A stretch of DNA of 17,458 nt from JBOFFI01 sp051657245 (GTDB lineage: Bacteria > Pseudomonadota > Alphaproteobacteria > Holosporales > JBOFFI01): assembly GCA_051657245.1 (NCBI GenBank), contig JBOFKI010000033.1:1-17458 (forward strand), in the 5' to 3' direction. Both the position numbers and the translations under genes were made by a program. The notes below the pieces were generated by a model that saw only the letters and a program-made list of their open reading frames with translations, did no database searches and was not told where the DNA came from. Every line of letters begins with the position of its first letter. The first letter of the stretch is position 1. Of the stretch, positions 7,664 to 15,334 are shown in pieces.

Positions 7664-9577
7664 ATGAAGGGACCCGGTTCACAATACCCCAATCTAAACC
7701 TTGGTGCTCAAAATTCAATGCTTTACCAAGGAAGGGGCAAAAAGATTTTTCGTCAAAATGCGATAACAGAAGAAATGGAGCTTCAAAAAGCGAAAACCAT
7801 GTCTGTTCCCATTAAATTTCCAGGCATGGCTGATTTAACATCTCAACAGTTATTGGATCCCGTAGAAACGAGAGTAAAAATCCTTGAAGCGAAATCGCAA
7901 GAAGAATTGGATATGCTGGCAGCTAAAAAGAATGCTGTAAAAGATTTGCAGAAGCTGTTGATGGCTGTGAAATCTAGCAATGCAAAACTCAAAAGTGCCA
8001 ATTCATTTGATAGCCAATGTATTTTTGCAAAGCGCGTTGTTAAGATCTCAGCTTCAGACGGAAGAGATGGCTATCTGGCTTGCCGCGTTTCAGAAAGGGC
8101 GCTCCCAAGGGAATTTGAAATGTCTATCAAACAACTAGCCAAGCGAGATCAACTTCAACCGATTGCTTCAGATGAAAGCCTCGAGGCAAACTCGGTTTCC
8201 CAACCTATGAATATTGCAGGAAGCGTTGTTTTACAAGGTCAGAGGATCAACATTACAACAACGATGTCTTTGCAAGGCATCCAGTATGAATTTGATCGCG
8301 CGGGGGCAGAAGGTAAATTTGTCGTATATCTGAATGTTATTCAGGCTCCTTCGAATGGAGCCCCAGGAAGCTATCGATTACAGATTCAGGGTAAGGATCT
8401 AGGTGTTCCCCTGGTTATTGAGGAGGATACTTTGATGCTAAGCCTAAACCTTAAGGCAAGCGGAAAAACAAAATCTGACCTTGAATCTATCTGCTACATT
8501 GATGGGATAGAAGTACGGCGTGCTTCTAATGAGATCTCAGATTTTGCACCTGGTATTACTTTTTTTCTACAACGCATCACGCCAAACGCCGAAACAGATC
8601 AAACTTTTTTGCTTGTTAGCATTGTTGCTCACAAAGAAGCAAACCAGGAAGCTGTCCGATTTTTCATGGAATCGCTTGTAAAATTTATTGACGCTTATAA
8701 CCTTTATTGCGGAAGGGATAATGAGGGAAATCCTCTAACAGAAGAGGCGATGCTTGCCCAAGAAAATTTTACTTTTTTATTAAAATTACGTGATTTTTTA
8801 ATTGGTCCGAGAGGTTTTTTCTCCTCCCCTGGAAAAACCAATTTAACGTTAGATCTTGCCGGAAAGATTCTTGACGAAGGAAAGCCTAATTTACATGGGC
8901 TAACGCTTTTTGGACTCAGTTTAGAGCGAAATGATTCAGACTCTATCTTGAAACCCGAATTTGATCCTGACCATTTTGAGAGCATTTTCCAAAACAACTT
9001 AAATGCCATTAAGAATTTTTTTGATTTCTCATTCCAAAGCGATAATCCAAATTTCGGGATGTATACTTTCCCAGATAAGGCGTCTTCAAGCCTTTATCAT
9101 AAAAATATTTTTGTGCGGGCTTGGGTAGATGCAGCAACGAACCTCCCCAAAGTTGAATTTTCTCTCAGCATGGAACAGCCGAATTGGTTAGAAGGTGTTT
9201 TTACACGGGTGGGCGAATTGAAAGGTGCTCCGGGAAGCGTTTATAACGGCATCACGATTATTGCTGTAGATTTTCAAGGAACATTAGGGAATGACCCATC
9301 TGCTGCAACGGTTTTCTCTTTCTCCTTTTCAAAGGGACATGCAAGATCTTACGAGGAATCCATTGATATGTTAAATCGCGATATCTTGGAAACAAAATTA
9401 AAAGATTTAGGGATCAAAGAGGCTGAAGTCTTTAGAAAAGCCACGAAAGAACTTGAAAAATTGAAAAAAGAAAAAGAAAAAGTCCAACAACAGATTTCTA
9501 AACTCACCAAAGCCTCACAAAAAGCTGAGCAAATTGAAAAACAGCTTAAGACATTAAATAATAAAAAAGACGATTAA
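7664..9577 (+). CDS. fliD: Flagellar filament cap protein FliD (hook-associated protein 2)
   Basis: FliD caps the growing flagellar filament and folds flagellin subunits at the tip. The 637-residue protein shows the FliD N-domain: FPGMADLTSQQLLDPVETRV (52-71) in the place of the usual GLxSGLD start, a long helix (72-110), and FEMSIKQLAKRDQL (151-164). The C-domain follows: YIDGIEVRRASNEISDF (278-294) with PGITFFLQ, the FVDAYN-like VKFIDAYNLY (339-348), and FGLSLERND...FESIFQNN (416-445), matching the GIxxxxDGxLxxDxxxLxxxLxxN pattern. The tail (575-637) is a charged coiled coil. It is divergent, and the N-terminus carries about 45 extra residues before the conserved start. GGAGG at 7652-7656 supports the ATG at 7664. 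It is probably co-transcribed with the gene 24 bp downstream. Confidence 0.82.
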   Translation: MKGPGSQYPNLNLGAQNSMLYQGRGKKIFRQNAITEEMELQKAKTMSVPIKFPGMADLTSQQLLDPVETRVKILEAKSQEELDMLAAKKNAVKDLQKLLMAVKSSNAKLKSANSFDSQCIFAKRVVKISASDGRDGYLACRVSERALPREFEMSIKQLAKRDQLQPIASDESLEANSVSQPMNIAGSVVLQGQRINITTTMSLQGIQYEFDRAGAEGKFVVYLNVIQAPSNGAPGSYRLQIQGKDLGVPLVIEEDTLMLSLNLKASGKTKSDLESICYIDGIEVRRASNEISDFAPGITFFLQRITPNAETDQTFLLVSIVAHKEANQEAVRFFMESLVKFIDAYNLYCGRDNEGNPLTEEAMLAQENFTFLLKLRDFLIGPRGFFSSPGKTNLTLDLAGKILDEGKPNLHGLTLFGLSLERNDSDSILKPEFDPDHFESIFQNNLNAIKNFFDFSFQSDNPNFGMYTFPDKASSSLYHKNIFVRAWVDAATNLPKVEFSLSMEQPNWLEGVFTRVGELKGAPGSVYNGITIIAVDFQGTLGNDPSAATVFSFSFSKGHARSYEESIDMLNRDILETKLKDLGIKEAEVFRKATKELEKLKKEKEKVQQQISKLTKASQKAEQIEKQLKTLNNKKDD

Positions 9578-9601
9578 ATACCATATGAGGGGGACTTTAA
9601 T

Positions 9602-9991
9602 ATGTCACATGATCCATATACTGACCGAAAGATAGATAGCACAGATCTTCTAGATCTTATTTCAGAATCTATGTTTAAAATGGCATTTTTGATGAGCCAC
9701 ATTACCAAAGCTCTGGAGAGAGAAAAATTTGAGGATGTTTGCTTCTTGAGCGAAAAGGGATGGGAGATGCTTGCAGCTTTAGAAGGCTTGTTGCACCAAA
9801 ATGAAATTACTGAAGAGGGGTTTAAAGATTTTATCCAATTTTGCCAAACCATGAATGTTTGCTTGCAAAAAGTGAACACAGACACGGATTGCGTATTATC
9901 CCGACAAATGATTGATTCCTTCAAGGCGATTGGGGTTCAATTTCAAAAAAAACAACAAGAAATGGAACGCGCGGCGCAGCGGCAAAAATAG
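9602..9991 (+). CDS. Putative flagellar export chaperone (FliS/FliT-like)
   Basis: This 129-residue, all-helical, cytoplasmic protein lies 24 bp after fliD, with its own GAGGGGG ribosome binding site (9588-9594). fliS or fliT occupies this place in many flagellated bacteria. Its layout recalls FliS, an antiparallel helix bundle: FKMAFLMSHITKALEREKFE (about 23-42), a second helix WEMLAALEGLLHQN, a third around DFIQFCQTMNVCLQKVNTD, and a last one FKAIGVQFQKKQQEMERAA. FliS binds flagellin and prevents early polymerisation; FliT binds FliD. Sequence identity to either is too low to see by eye, so the call rests on position, size and helical pattern. It converges tail to tail with hemB, seven bases apart. 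Confidence 0.45.
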   Translation: MSHDPYTDRKIDSTDLLDLISESMFKMAFLMSHITKALEREKFEDVCFLSEKGWEMLAALEGLLHQNEITEEGFKDFIQFCQTMNVCLQKVNTDTDCVLSRQMIDSFKAIGVQFQKKQQEMERAAQRQK

Positions 9992-9998
9992 ACCTTAT

Positions 9999-11015
9999 CT
10001 ACTCCTTTTTTTTAAGAAGTTCTGCCGCCTCGAGGGCGCCATACGTGAAGATGGCCGAAGCTCCAGCCCGTTTCAGACATAGAAGGCTCTCCATTAAAAC
10101 GGAATCTCCATCTAACCATCCTTGAGACGCTGCCGCTTTCAGCATGGCGTATTCACCGCTTACGTGGTAGGCCAAAATGGGGAGGGGGAACGTTTGCTTT
10201 AAAAGGGAGATGACATCGAGGTAGGGAAGACCTGGTTTGACCATCAGCATATCTGCGCCTTCCTCCACATCAAGGGCAGCTTCTCGTAGGGCTTCTATTT
10301 GATTTGAAGGATCCATTTGATAAGTTTTTTTATCTGCCTGGCCAAGACATGCGGCAGACCCCAAGGCCTCGCGAAAAGGGCCATAAAAAGCTGAAGCATA
10401 TTTCGCGGTATAGGAAAGCAGTAAGACATCTTGAAAACCTGCATTGTCTAGGCTGGCTCGTAAAGCTTTGATCCTGCCATCCATCATTTCCGACGGTGCA
10501 ATTACATCGCTGCCTGCTTGGGCTTGGAGAACAGCCGCCTTTTGAAGGATTTCAAGGGTTTCGTCATTGAGGATTTTTCCATCTTGAATCAAGCCATCTT
10601 GGCCGTGGCTTGTGAAGGCATCTAGCGCCACATCTGTGATAACCCCAAGCTGGGGAAAGTGCTGTTTGATGTGCTGAATCGCTTGGATCAAAAGCCCTTC
10701 AGGGTTTAAAATTTCCTCCGCTAAAGGGGTTCGCTTTTCATGGGCAACAACGGGAAACAGAGCAACTGCTGGAATTCCAAGTTTAGCGGCGCGTTCGCAC
10801 ACAGGAAGCAGGGTTTCAAGGCTATAGCGGTTAACGCCTGGAAGGCTTTTAATCTGGTCAGACATGCTAGCTTCTCGAACGAAAAGCGGCAAAATCAGAT
10901 CATGGTTGCTGAGGGTTGTTTCTGCAACTAAATCTCGAGTCCAGGCTTGGTTTCGATTGCGGCGCAAGCGTGTGTGGGGGAAGCCTGCAGCTTCTAAAAA
11001 ATAATTTTTTATCAT
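9999..11015 (-). CDS. hemB: Delta-aminolevulinic acid dehydratase (porphobilinogen synthase)
   Basis: HemB joins two 5-aminolevulinate molecules into porphobilinogen, the second step of heme synthesis, in the cytoplasm. The 338-residue protein has the full TIM-barrel family pattern: RLRRNRNQAWTRDLVAE (17-33), LPLFVRE, VALFPVV (84-90), ITDVALDAFTSHGQDGL (126-142), SDVIAPSEMMDGRI (169-182), and the two active-site lysines in SYTAKYASAFYGPFR (K205) and MLMVKPGLPYLD (K260). The metal site is DVALDAFTSHGHDG-like without the cysteine triad, so it should be the zinc-independent, magnesium-activated class seen in alphaproteobacteria and Pseudomonas. Upstream of the ATG only A-rich sequence is seen, with no strong ribosome binding site. 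The gene is monocistronic. Confidence 0.97.
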   Translation of the reverse strand: MIKNYFLEAAGFPHTRLRRNRNQAWTRDLVAETTLSNHDLILPLFVREASMSDQIKSLPGVNRYSLETLLPVCERAAKLGIPAVALFPVVAHEKRTPLAEEILNPEGLLIQAIQHIKQHFPQLGVITDVALDAFTSHGQDGLIQDGKILNDETLEILQKAAVLQAQAGSDVIAPSEMMDGRIKALRASLDNAGFQDVLLLSYTAKYASAFYGPFREALGSAACLGQADKKTYQMDPSNQIEALREAALDVEEGADMLMVKPGLPYLDVISLLKQTFPLPILAYHVSGEYAMLKAAASQGWLDGDSVLMESLLCLKRAGASAIFTYGALEAAELLKKKE

Positions 11016-11048
11016 CTGATTTTTTTCTTTTACATGCGCCCCAAGCGA

Positions 11049-11077
11049 AGTATGCTATGTTAGGGTCTGTTTTGCAA
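11049..11077 (-). promoter_or_regulatory. hemB: Candidate sigma-70 promoter for hemB
   Basis: On the minus strand TTGCAA (11072-11077) is separated by 17 bases from CATACT (complement of 11049-11054). Four of six positions match in each hexamer. The predicted start is about 25-30 bases before the hemB ATG. No Fur- or Irr-like box was recognised nearby. Confidence 0.4.
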
Positions 11078-11112
11078 GTCTTTAAAAAATATTAAAGGTT
11101 TTTTTAATTTTT

Positions 11113-11141
11113 TTGACTAGAATAGAACATAATGGTTAATT
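11113..11141 (+). promoter_or_regulatory. Candidate promoter for the small secreted protein gene
   Basis: TTGACT (11113-11118), five of six to consensus, is followed after 17 bases by TTAATT (11136-11141), a weak -10. It sits just upstream of the GAGGGGG ribosome binding site of the gene at 11174. A motif match only. Confidence 0.35.
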
Positions 11142-11173
11142 TATAGAGCGTTAAAAAAAGAGGGGGTTAATGA

Positions 11174-11422
11174 ATGTTAAAAAAAATACTTCTTGGAATT
11201 TGCATAGGGGGAAGTTCTTCCCTATTTTCCGTTTATGCAGCAACAGCAGCAGAATGTTTAAAAGATTGTGTAAGAAATAAATCTATAGCAAGAGAAGATT
11301 TACAAAAATGCCAGGCTGGGTGCAAAGATGGGGCAGAAAGTATTTCTGTTTCCACGTCTGCCGCCAATGCGGATGTGACTGATCGCTCAAAGCGCCGTAA
11401 ATCAAACCCAAATACGAACTGA
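11174..11422 (+). CDS. Small secreted protein with twin CX3C motif
   Basis: The 82-residue product has a Sec signal peptide (MLKKILLGICIGGSSSLFSV, cut likely after YAATAA near residue 26). A short mature domain of about 56 residues follows. It holds four cysteines in two CX3C pairs, C28/C32 and C46/C50, 13 residues apart, within predicted helices (ECLKDCV and LQKCQAGCK). This is the layout of a disulfide-clamped helical hairpin, as in CHCH or small-Tim proteins; I infer two disulfides in the oxidising periplasm. The tail is Ser/Ala-rich, then basic (RSKRRKSNPN). A GAGGGGG ribosome binding site at 11160-11166 sits seven bases before the ATG. No family is recognised. It lies upstream of ligA but is unlikely to share its function. 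Confidence 0.7.
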   Translation: MLKKILLGICIGGSSSLFSVYAATAAECLKDCVRNKSIAREDLQKCQAGCKDGAESISVSTSAANADVTDRSKRRKSNPNTN

Positions 11423-11450
11423 TGGGTTCCAACGCTTGTAGGTTTAAAAA

Positions 11451-11505
11451 ATAGCTTGCTGCACCCTGAAAATCCCTTATAGATTAGCAAGGTAAAGCAA
11501 GCTAT
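11451..11505 (+). promoter_or_regulatory. ligA: 10-bp inverted repeat in the ligA leader
   Basis: ATAGCTTGCT (11451-11460) and AGCAAGCTAT (11496-11505) are perfect inverted repeats with a 35-base loop. The right arm ends two bases before the ligA ribosome binding site TGAGG (11507-11511). No T-run follows, so it is not an obvious terminator. It may be a leader RNA hairpin or an operator pair. Confidence 0.4.
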
Positions 11506-11518
11506 ATGAGGTATCTCT

Positions 11519-13642
11519 GTGATCGCAAAGCAGCACCTATTCCACAAACCATTTCCTGAAAATTTTGAAGAAGCCCGCCAAGAAGCGGAGCAGCTTCAAA
11601 AAGAGATTCAGCAGCACCGCCTGGCTTATGAGCACAAAGATGCGCCAGAGATTAGCGATGCTGCTTATGATGCGCTATATCGACGTTTGGAGGCTTTAGA
11701 AGCGCACTTTCCAGAGCTTATTTCTGCCCAAAGCCCTACCCAGATTGTTGGCACGGCCCCCCAGGGGCGTTTTGCAAAAATTCGCCATCTTTCTCCACTT
11801 TACTCCCTCGACAATGCCATGAATGAGGAAGAAGTGCATAAATTTTTAGAAAAAATTTTGAGATTTCTGGGGCTTTCTGTTGAAACGTATGTCGAGTGGG
11901 TGGCAGAGCCTAAATTGGATGGTCTTTCAGTAGCTTTGCAGTATCGCCAAGGAACATTGTTCCAAGGGGCCACTCGGGGAGATGGCGAAGAGGGAGAAGA
12001 CGTCACCTCAAACCTGCGGACTTTGAAGGATATCCCCCAACATTTGAGGGGAGACGATCTCCCTGAAATGTTGGAAGTGAGGGGAGAGGTTTACATCGCT
12101 CGGACAGATTTTTTGACCCTGAATGAACAGCGCGTGGCCGCAGGAGAGGTGCCTTTTGCTAACCCGCGGAATGCGGCGGCAGGTTCTTTGCGGCAACTGG
12201 ATCCTGCTATCACAGCGTCTCGACCTCTTCGGTTTTTCGTCCATGGCTTTTCAGGTTTTTCTTTTCCTGTGGCAACCTATGCTCAAGCTTTAGCAAGGCT
12301 GCAGCAATGGGGGCTTCCCCTGAATCCCCTGACCCACACAGGACCCTTGGAAGAAGTGTTAGATTTTTACCGGATGTTGCAAAAGCAGCGTGCTGAATTA
12401 GACTATGATATTGACGGGGTTGTGTATAAGGTGAACCGGCTGGATTGGCAGGAGCGGCTTGGGTTTTCTTCCAGGGCGCCGCGCTATGCCGTGGCCCATA
12501 AATTTGACCCAGATTGTGGTCAAACCCTGCTGGAAGATATCCATATTCAGGTAGGGAGAACAGGAACCTTAACCCCTGTTGCGGTCCTTCGACCGATTAC
12601 GGTGGGGGGCGTGGTTATCTCTCGGGCGAGCCTCCATAACGAGGATGAAATTCTCCGTAAAGATATCAGGGTAGGCGACACGGTGCGGGTTCAACGTGCG
12701 GGGGATGTGATTCCTCAAGTTTTGGGGCCTGTGCTGGAGGCTCGCCCTTCACATGCGCTCCCATTCGTTTTTCCAGACCATTGTCCTGTGTGTGGAAGCC
12801 AAGCAGTTCGCCAAACAGGAGAGGTTGCTCGCAAATGCACCGCTGGTTTCAGCTGTTCTGCCCAAGCCCAATGGCGCTTGCGGCATTTTGTATCCAGGGG
12901 AGGGTTTGATATCGAGGGGCTTGGGGAGCGACACCTAAACCTTTTTTATGAAGCAGGTTTGGTTCGAACCCCCGTAGACCTTTTTACCCTCGCCCATCGC
13001 AATGCAGAAAGTGATACCCCTCTGCAGACGTGGGAAGGCTGGGGGGAGCGTTCTGTGGCGAACCTTTTCCAAGCCATTGAAGCCCGGCGAACCATTTCCT
13101 TTGAGCGTTTTTTATACGCACTAGGGATCCCACAAATTGGGGAATCGACAGCTCGTTTGCTCAGCCAACATTATAAAACTATCGCAGGGTTTCAACAGGC
13201 TGTGGAAGAGGCTCAAGCCCCTCAGGATCTTTCATTCCAAGCCCTTTTATCTGTTGATGGTATCGGTGAAGGCATGGCCAATGACTTGATTGCATTTTTT
13301 CAAGATGCTTCTAACCAAGCCATCTTAGGTGCTTTACTGGAGGAGGTGAATGTTCTTCCAGCTGTTATTCACGCAGCTAAGCAAAGCTTTTTAACGGGTA
13401 AGTCTGTTGTTTTTACGGGAACGCTTCAACAGATGACCCGAGCAGAAGCCAAAACAAGGGTGGAAAGTTTGGGCGCAAAGGTGCGCTCTTCCATTTCTAA
13501 AGAAACAGATTACGTCATCCTGGGGGAAGGGGCTGCAGGAACCAAAGCCAAGGAAGCGCTCAAGCTTAATATCGCCGTTTTAGATGAGAGAAAGTTGATT
13601 GACGCTCTTCAGGGGCGTGGCTATGATGAGCGTGGGAGTTAG
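11519..13642 (+). CDS. ligA: NAD-dependent DNA ligase LigA
   Basis: LigA seals nicks between Okazaki fragments and in repair, using NAD. The 707-residue protein is full length. It shows the Ia domain with EISDAAYDALYRRL (44-57), the adenylation motif AEPKLDGLSVAL (129-140, nucleophile K132), ATRGDGEEGEDVT (151-163), the EVRGE block (186-190), PRNAAAGSLRQLD (216-228), an OB fold with HIQVGRTGTLTPVA (342-355), the four-Cys zinc finger (C422, C425, C440, C446), helix-hairpin-helix repeats (about 465-600), and a C-terminal BRCT domain (VVFTGTLQQMTRAEAK onward, about 636-707). The start is GTG at 11519, seven bases after TGAGG. It lies 96 bp after the small secreted protein gene and 49 bp before hpf. 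Confidence 0.97.
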   Translation: MIAKQHLFHKPFPENFEEARQEAEQLQKEIQQHRLAYEHKDAPEISDAAYDALYRRLEALEAHFPELISAQSPTQIVGTAPQGRFAKIRHLSPLYSLDNAMNEEEVHKFLEKILRFLGLSVETYVEWVAEPKLDGLSVALQYRQGTLFQGATRGDGEEGEDVTSNLRTLKDIPQHLRGDDLPEMLEVRGEVYIARTDFLTLNEQRVAAGEVPFANPRNAAAGSLRQLDPAITASRPLRFFVHGFSGFSFPVATYAQALARLQQWGLPLNPLTHTGPLEEVLDFYRMLQKQRAELDYDIDGVVYKVNRLDWQERLGFSSRAPRYAVAHKFDPDCGQTLLEDIHIQVGRTGTLTPVAVLRPITVGGVVISRASLHNEDEILRKDIRVGDTVRVQRAGDVIPQVLGPVLEARPSHALPFVFPDHCPVCGSQAVRQTGEVARKCTAGFSCSAQAQWRLRHFVSRGGFDIEGLGERHLNLFYEAGLVRTPVDLFTLAHRNAESDTPLQTWEGWGERSVANLFQAIEARRTISFERFLYALGIPQIGESTARLLSQHYKTIAGFQQAVEEAQAPQDLSFQALLSVDGIGEGMANDLIAFFQDASNQAILGALLEEVNVLPAVIHAAKQSFLTGKSVVFTGTLQQMTRAEAKTRVESLGAKVRSSISKETDYVILGEGAAGTKAKEALKLNIAVLDERKLIDALQGRGYDERGS

Positions 13643-13691
13643 ATAAAATAATACTTAAATTATAGATACATAACTTGAAAGGAAGAGAGAA

Positions 13692-14255
13692 ATGTCCATC
13701 AGCATTACAGGAAGACATGTCGACACGGGGCCTGCTATCACCTCCTATGGAACAGAAGCTGTGGCGGCATTGTTGAAAAAATATGGCATGGAGGCTGTGA
13801 GCGGGGAAGTCACGTTCTCAAAGCCACTTCACGTATTTGAAGCTGAAGTTTCTCTCCATTTAAAGCGAGGGGTCTACTTGCGGGCCGGTGGCGAGGGAAA
13901 CACGGCTTATCTTGCCATGGACCAAGCCTGCCATAAATTGGAAACAAAAATTCGGAAGCACAAAAAAATGCTGGATCACCATCATAAAATGCGGGACCAG
14001 CACATTGAAAAATTCTCAGCGCCAGACTATATTTTAGATAGCCAGCGTGAGCAAGAACCCTCTGATCACCCTCCTATCATCGCCGAATCCACCACAGATA
14101 TTCCAACCCTGAGTGTAACCGAGGCGGTCATGCGTTTAGATTTGGGAGATCTGCACACGGTGATCTTTAAAAACCCAAAACACGGTGGGCTTAATGTTCT
14201 CTATCGTAGGAAAGACGGCAACATCGCGTGGGTTGACCCGGCGTTGATTGGTTGA
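13692..14255 (+). CDS. hpf: Ribosome hibernation promoting factor, long form
   Basis: Long HPF binds the 30S A/P sites and dimerises ribosomes into inactive 100S particles when growth stops. The 187-residue protein has the N-terminal S30AE (YfiA) domain (1-100, starting MSISITGRHVDTGPAITSYG, with the conserved AMDQA-like LAMDQACHKLETKIRKHK at 75-92). A variable linker follows, then the C-terminal dimerisation domain (about 130-187) with SVTEAVMRLDLGDLHTVIF and NVLYRRKDGNIAWVDP. A GAAAGGAAGAG ribosome binding site precedes the ATG. It follows ligA by 49 bp; in other alphaproteobacteria this gene often sits by rpoN or ptsN, which are not seen here. Confidence 0.95.
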   Translation: MSISITGRHVDTGPAITSYGTEAVAALLKKYGMEAVSGEVTFSKPLHVFEAEVSLHLKRGVYLRAGGEGNTAYLAMDQACHKLETKIRKHKKMLDHHHKMRDQHIEKFSAPDYILDSQREQEPSDHPPIIAESTTDIPTLSVTEAVMRLDLGDLHTVIFKNPKHGGLNVLYRRKDGNIAWVDPALIG

Positions 14256-14275
14256 TTGTTCGAACTTGCGTCTTC

Positions 14276-14331
14276 AAAAAAAAATTAACGTGGGTAAAGA
14301 GGCACGAAATGCCGTAAGCCTCCCTACCCAC
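14276..14331 (-). terminator. Intrinsic terminator of the F-box gene
   Basis: In the gap between two converging genes, GTGGGTA (14290-14296) pairs with TACCCAC (14325-14331), with an inner GAGGC/GCCTC pairing. On the minus strand the hairpin is followed five bases later by nine T residues (complement of 14276-14284). This fits a rho-independent terminator for the minus-strand F-box gene. On the plus strand the hairpin lacks a T-run, so hpf gets at most a weak stop. Confidence 0.75.
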
Positions 14332-14338
14332 ATGAAAC

Positions 14339-15181
14339 TTAGTTGTGTGAGGGAATCTCAAAGAGCTCCACAGCGATCCCTGGAAGGTTCTTTAAAGCAT
14401 TTAAGGCTTTAAGGTTTGCTATGGAATTAATCTGATGATACCCTCTTGCGTCAATAAGTTCTCCGGCAGGCGGGTGATGGATATTCAATCTCTTTAGGTT
14501 AGGCATTCCTCCTTCTTTGAACTCTTTCGCAAGGGGACCCCAAACGTCGCTTTGGTAAATCCCTCCATCTCCAGATAAACTCACCGACAGAGTTTTTAGA
14601 TTTTCAAGTTTTTTGAGAAATCCACTGATGTGGCTTACTCCTTTCTCCGTTATCAAGCGTACAGGAATAGAAGAAAGAGGATTTCCCTGCTGGCGGAATT
14701 CTTCTCTAAGCTCTAAGATGGGGCGACACTTTAGGTCTTCAAGTTTGCTCAAGTTGATGCCTAGCTCTAAAATCTTGGGAGCAACCGGGGCGAATGTTTC
14801 GTTCTCAGCACCTTCCAGAAACGCCTGAAGCTGGCTTCGGCCTAGCGAAAGCTTTACAAAAGCAGGTTTTGTGAGCTCTCCCCAACTAAACGCTTCCCCT
14901 TCAGTGTACTGTCTTCTAAACACCAAGTTTGAAGCAATATCGTTGAATCGATGATTCGCTAATTTAACACTTTGGAGAGCTTCAAAACCTGCATGTTTTA
15001 TGACCTTCTCCAACATCTCGTTCGGTAAATCCATAAGCCCTGGTTTCTGGCTATCTGGAACTTTTGGAAAAACACGCGTTGAACAAGAATCGTCATAAAA
15101 ATTTATGGCGTGAAGCGGAGACAAAGTGGCAAGCAAAAAAGAGCAAGTAGCAATACGAAAAGAAAAATGACTAAGATACAT
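14339..15181 (-). CDS. Sec-secreted F-box protein with leucine-rich segments
   Basis: The 280-residue protein begins with a Sec signal peptide (to about residue 25: FSFRIATCSFLLATLSPLHA). At about 49-91 it carries an F-box: LMDLPNEMLEKVIKHAGFEA then LQSVKLANHRFNDIASNLVF, matching the LPxEhLxxIhxhLxxxxhxxhxxVxxxFxxhhxxxxhh pattern. In eukaryotes this motif binds Skp1 in SCF ubiquitin ligases. The rest holds irregular leucine-rich stretches: LKKLENLKTLSVSLSG (189-204), MPNLKRLNIHHPP (226-238), LKALNALKNLPGIAVELFEI (257-276). F-box plus LRR is a usual effector or substrate-adaptor design. The ATG at 15179-15181 is preferred over the TTG at 15182-15184, since GAGGT (complement of 15190-15194) is eight bases from it. 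A role in manipulating host ubiquitination is inference. Confidence 0.75.
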   Translation of the reverse strand: MYLSHFSFRIATCSFLLATLSPLHAINFYDDSCSTRVFPKVPDSQKPGLMDLPNEMLEKVIKHAGFEALQSVKLANHRFNDIASNLVFRRQYTEGEAFSWGELTKPAFVKLSLGRSQLQAFLEGAENETFAPVAPKILELGINLSKLEDLKCRPILELREEFRQQGNPLSSIPVRLITEKGVSHISGFLKKLENLKTLSVSLSGDGGIYQSDVWGPLAKEFKEGGMPNLKRLNIHHPPAGELIDARGYHQINSIANLKALNALKNLPGIAVELFEIPSHN

Positions 15182-15184
15182 CAA

Positions 15185-15334
15185 ATTTTACCTCTAACTT
15201 ATTAAAATTATTGAATAAATAAAGCGATTATTAATTTATATTTATTGTTAATTTATAATTAATAATAAATCATTTATCAAATTAAACGTAAATTTATTTG
15301 TTTTTTAATATTTTTTTCATTATGTCAAAAAAAA
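15185..15334. promoter_or_regulatory. Extremely AT-rich upstream region of the F-box gene
   Basis: About 150 bases made almost wholly of A and T (for example TTATTAATTTATATTTATTG), far more so than the flanking genes. It holds the F-box gene promoter, but so many TATAAT-like hexamers occur that none can be chosen. Such curved AT DNA is typical ahead of acquired genes. An eight-T run just after the znuB stop on the minus strand (complement of 15327-15334) may help end that transcript. Confidence 0.5.

Noticed and set aside
7540..7815. 91-codon ORF bridging recO and fliD
   Set aside because: It overlaps both genes in another frame, with a composition typical of an out-of-frame shadow.
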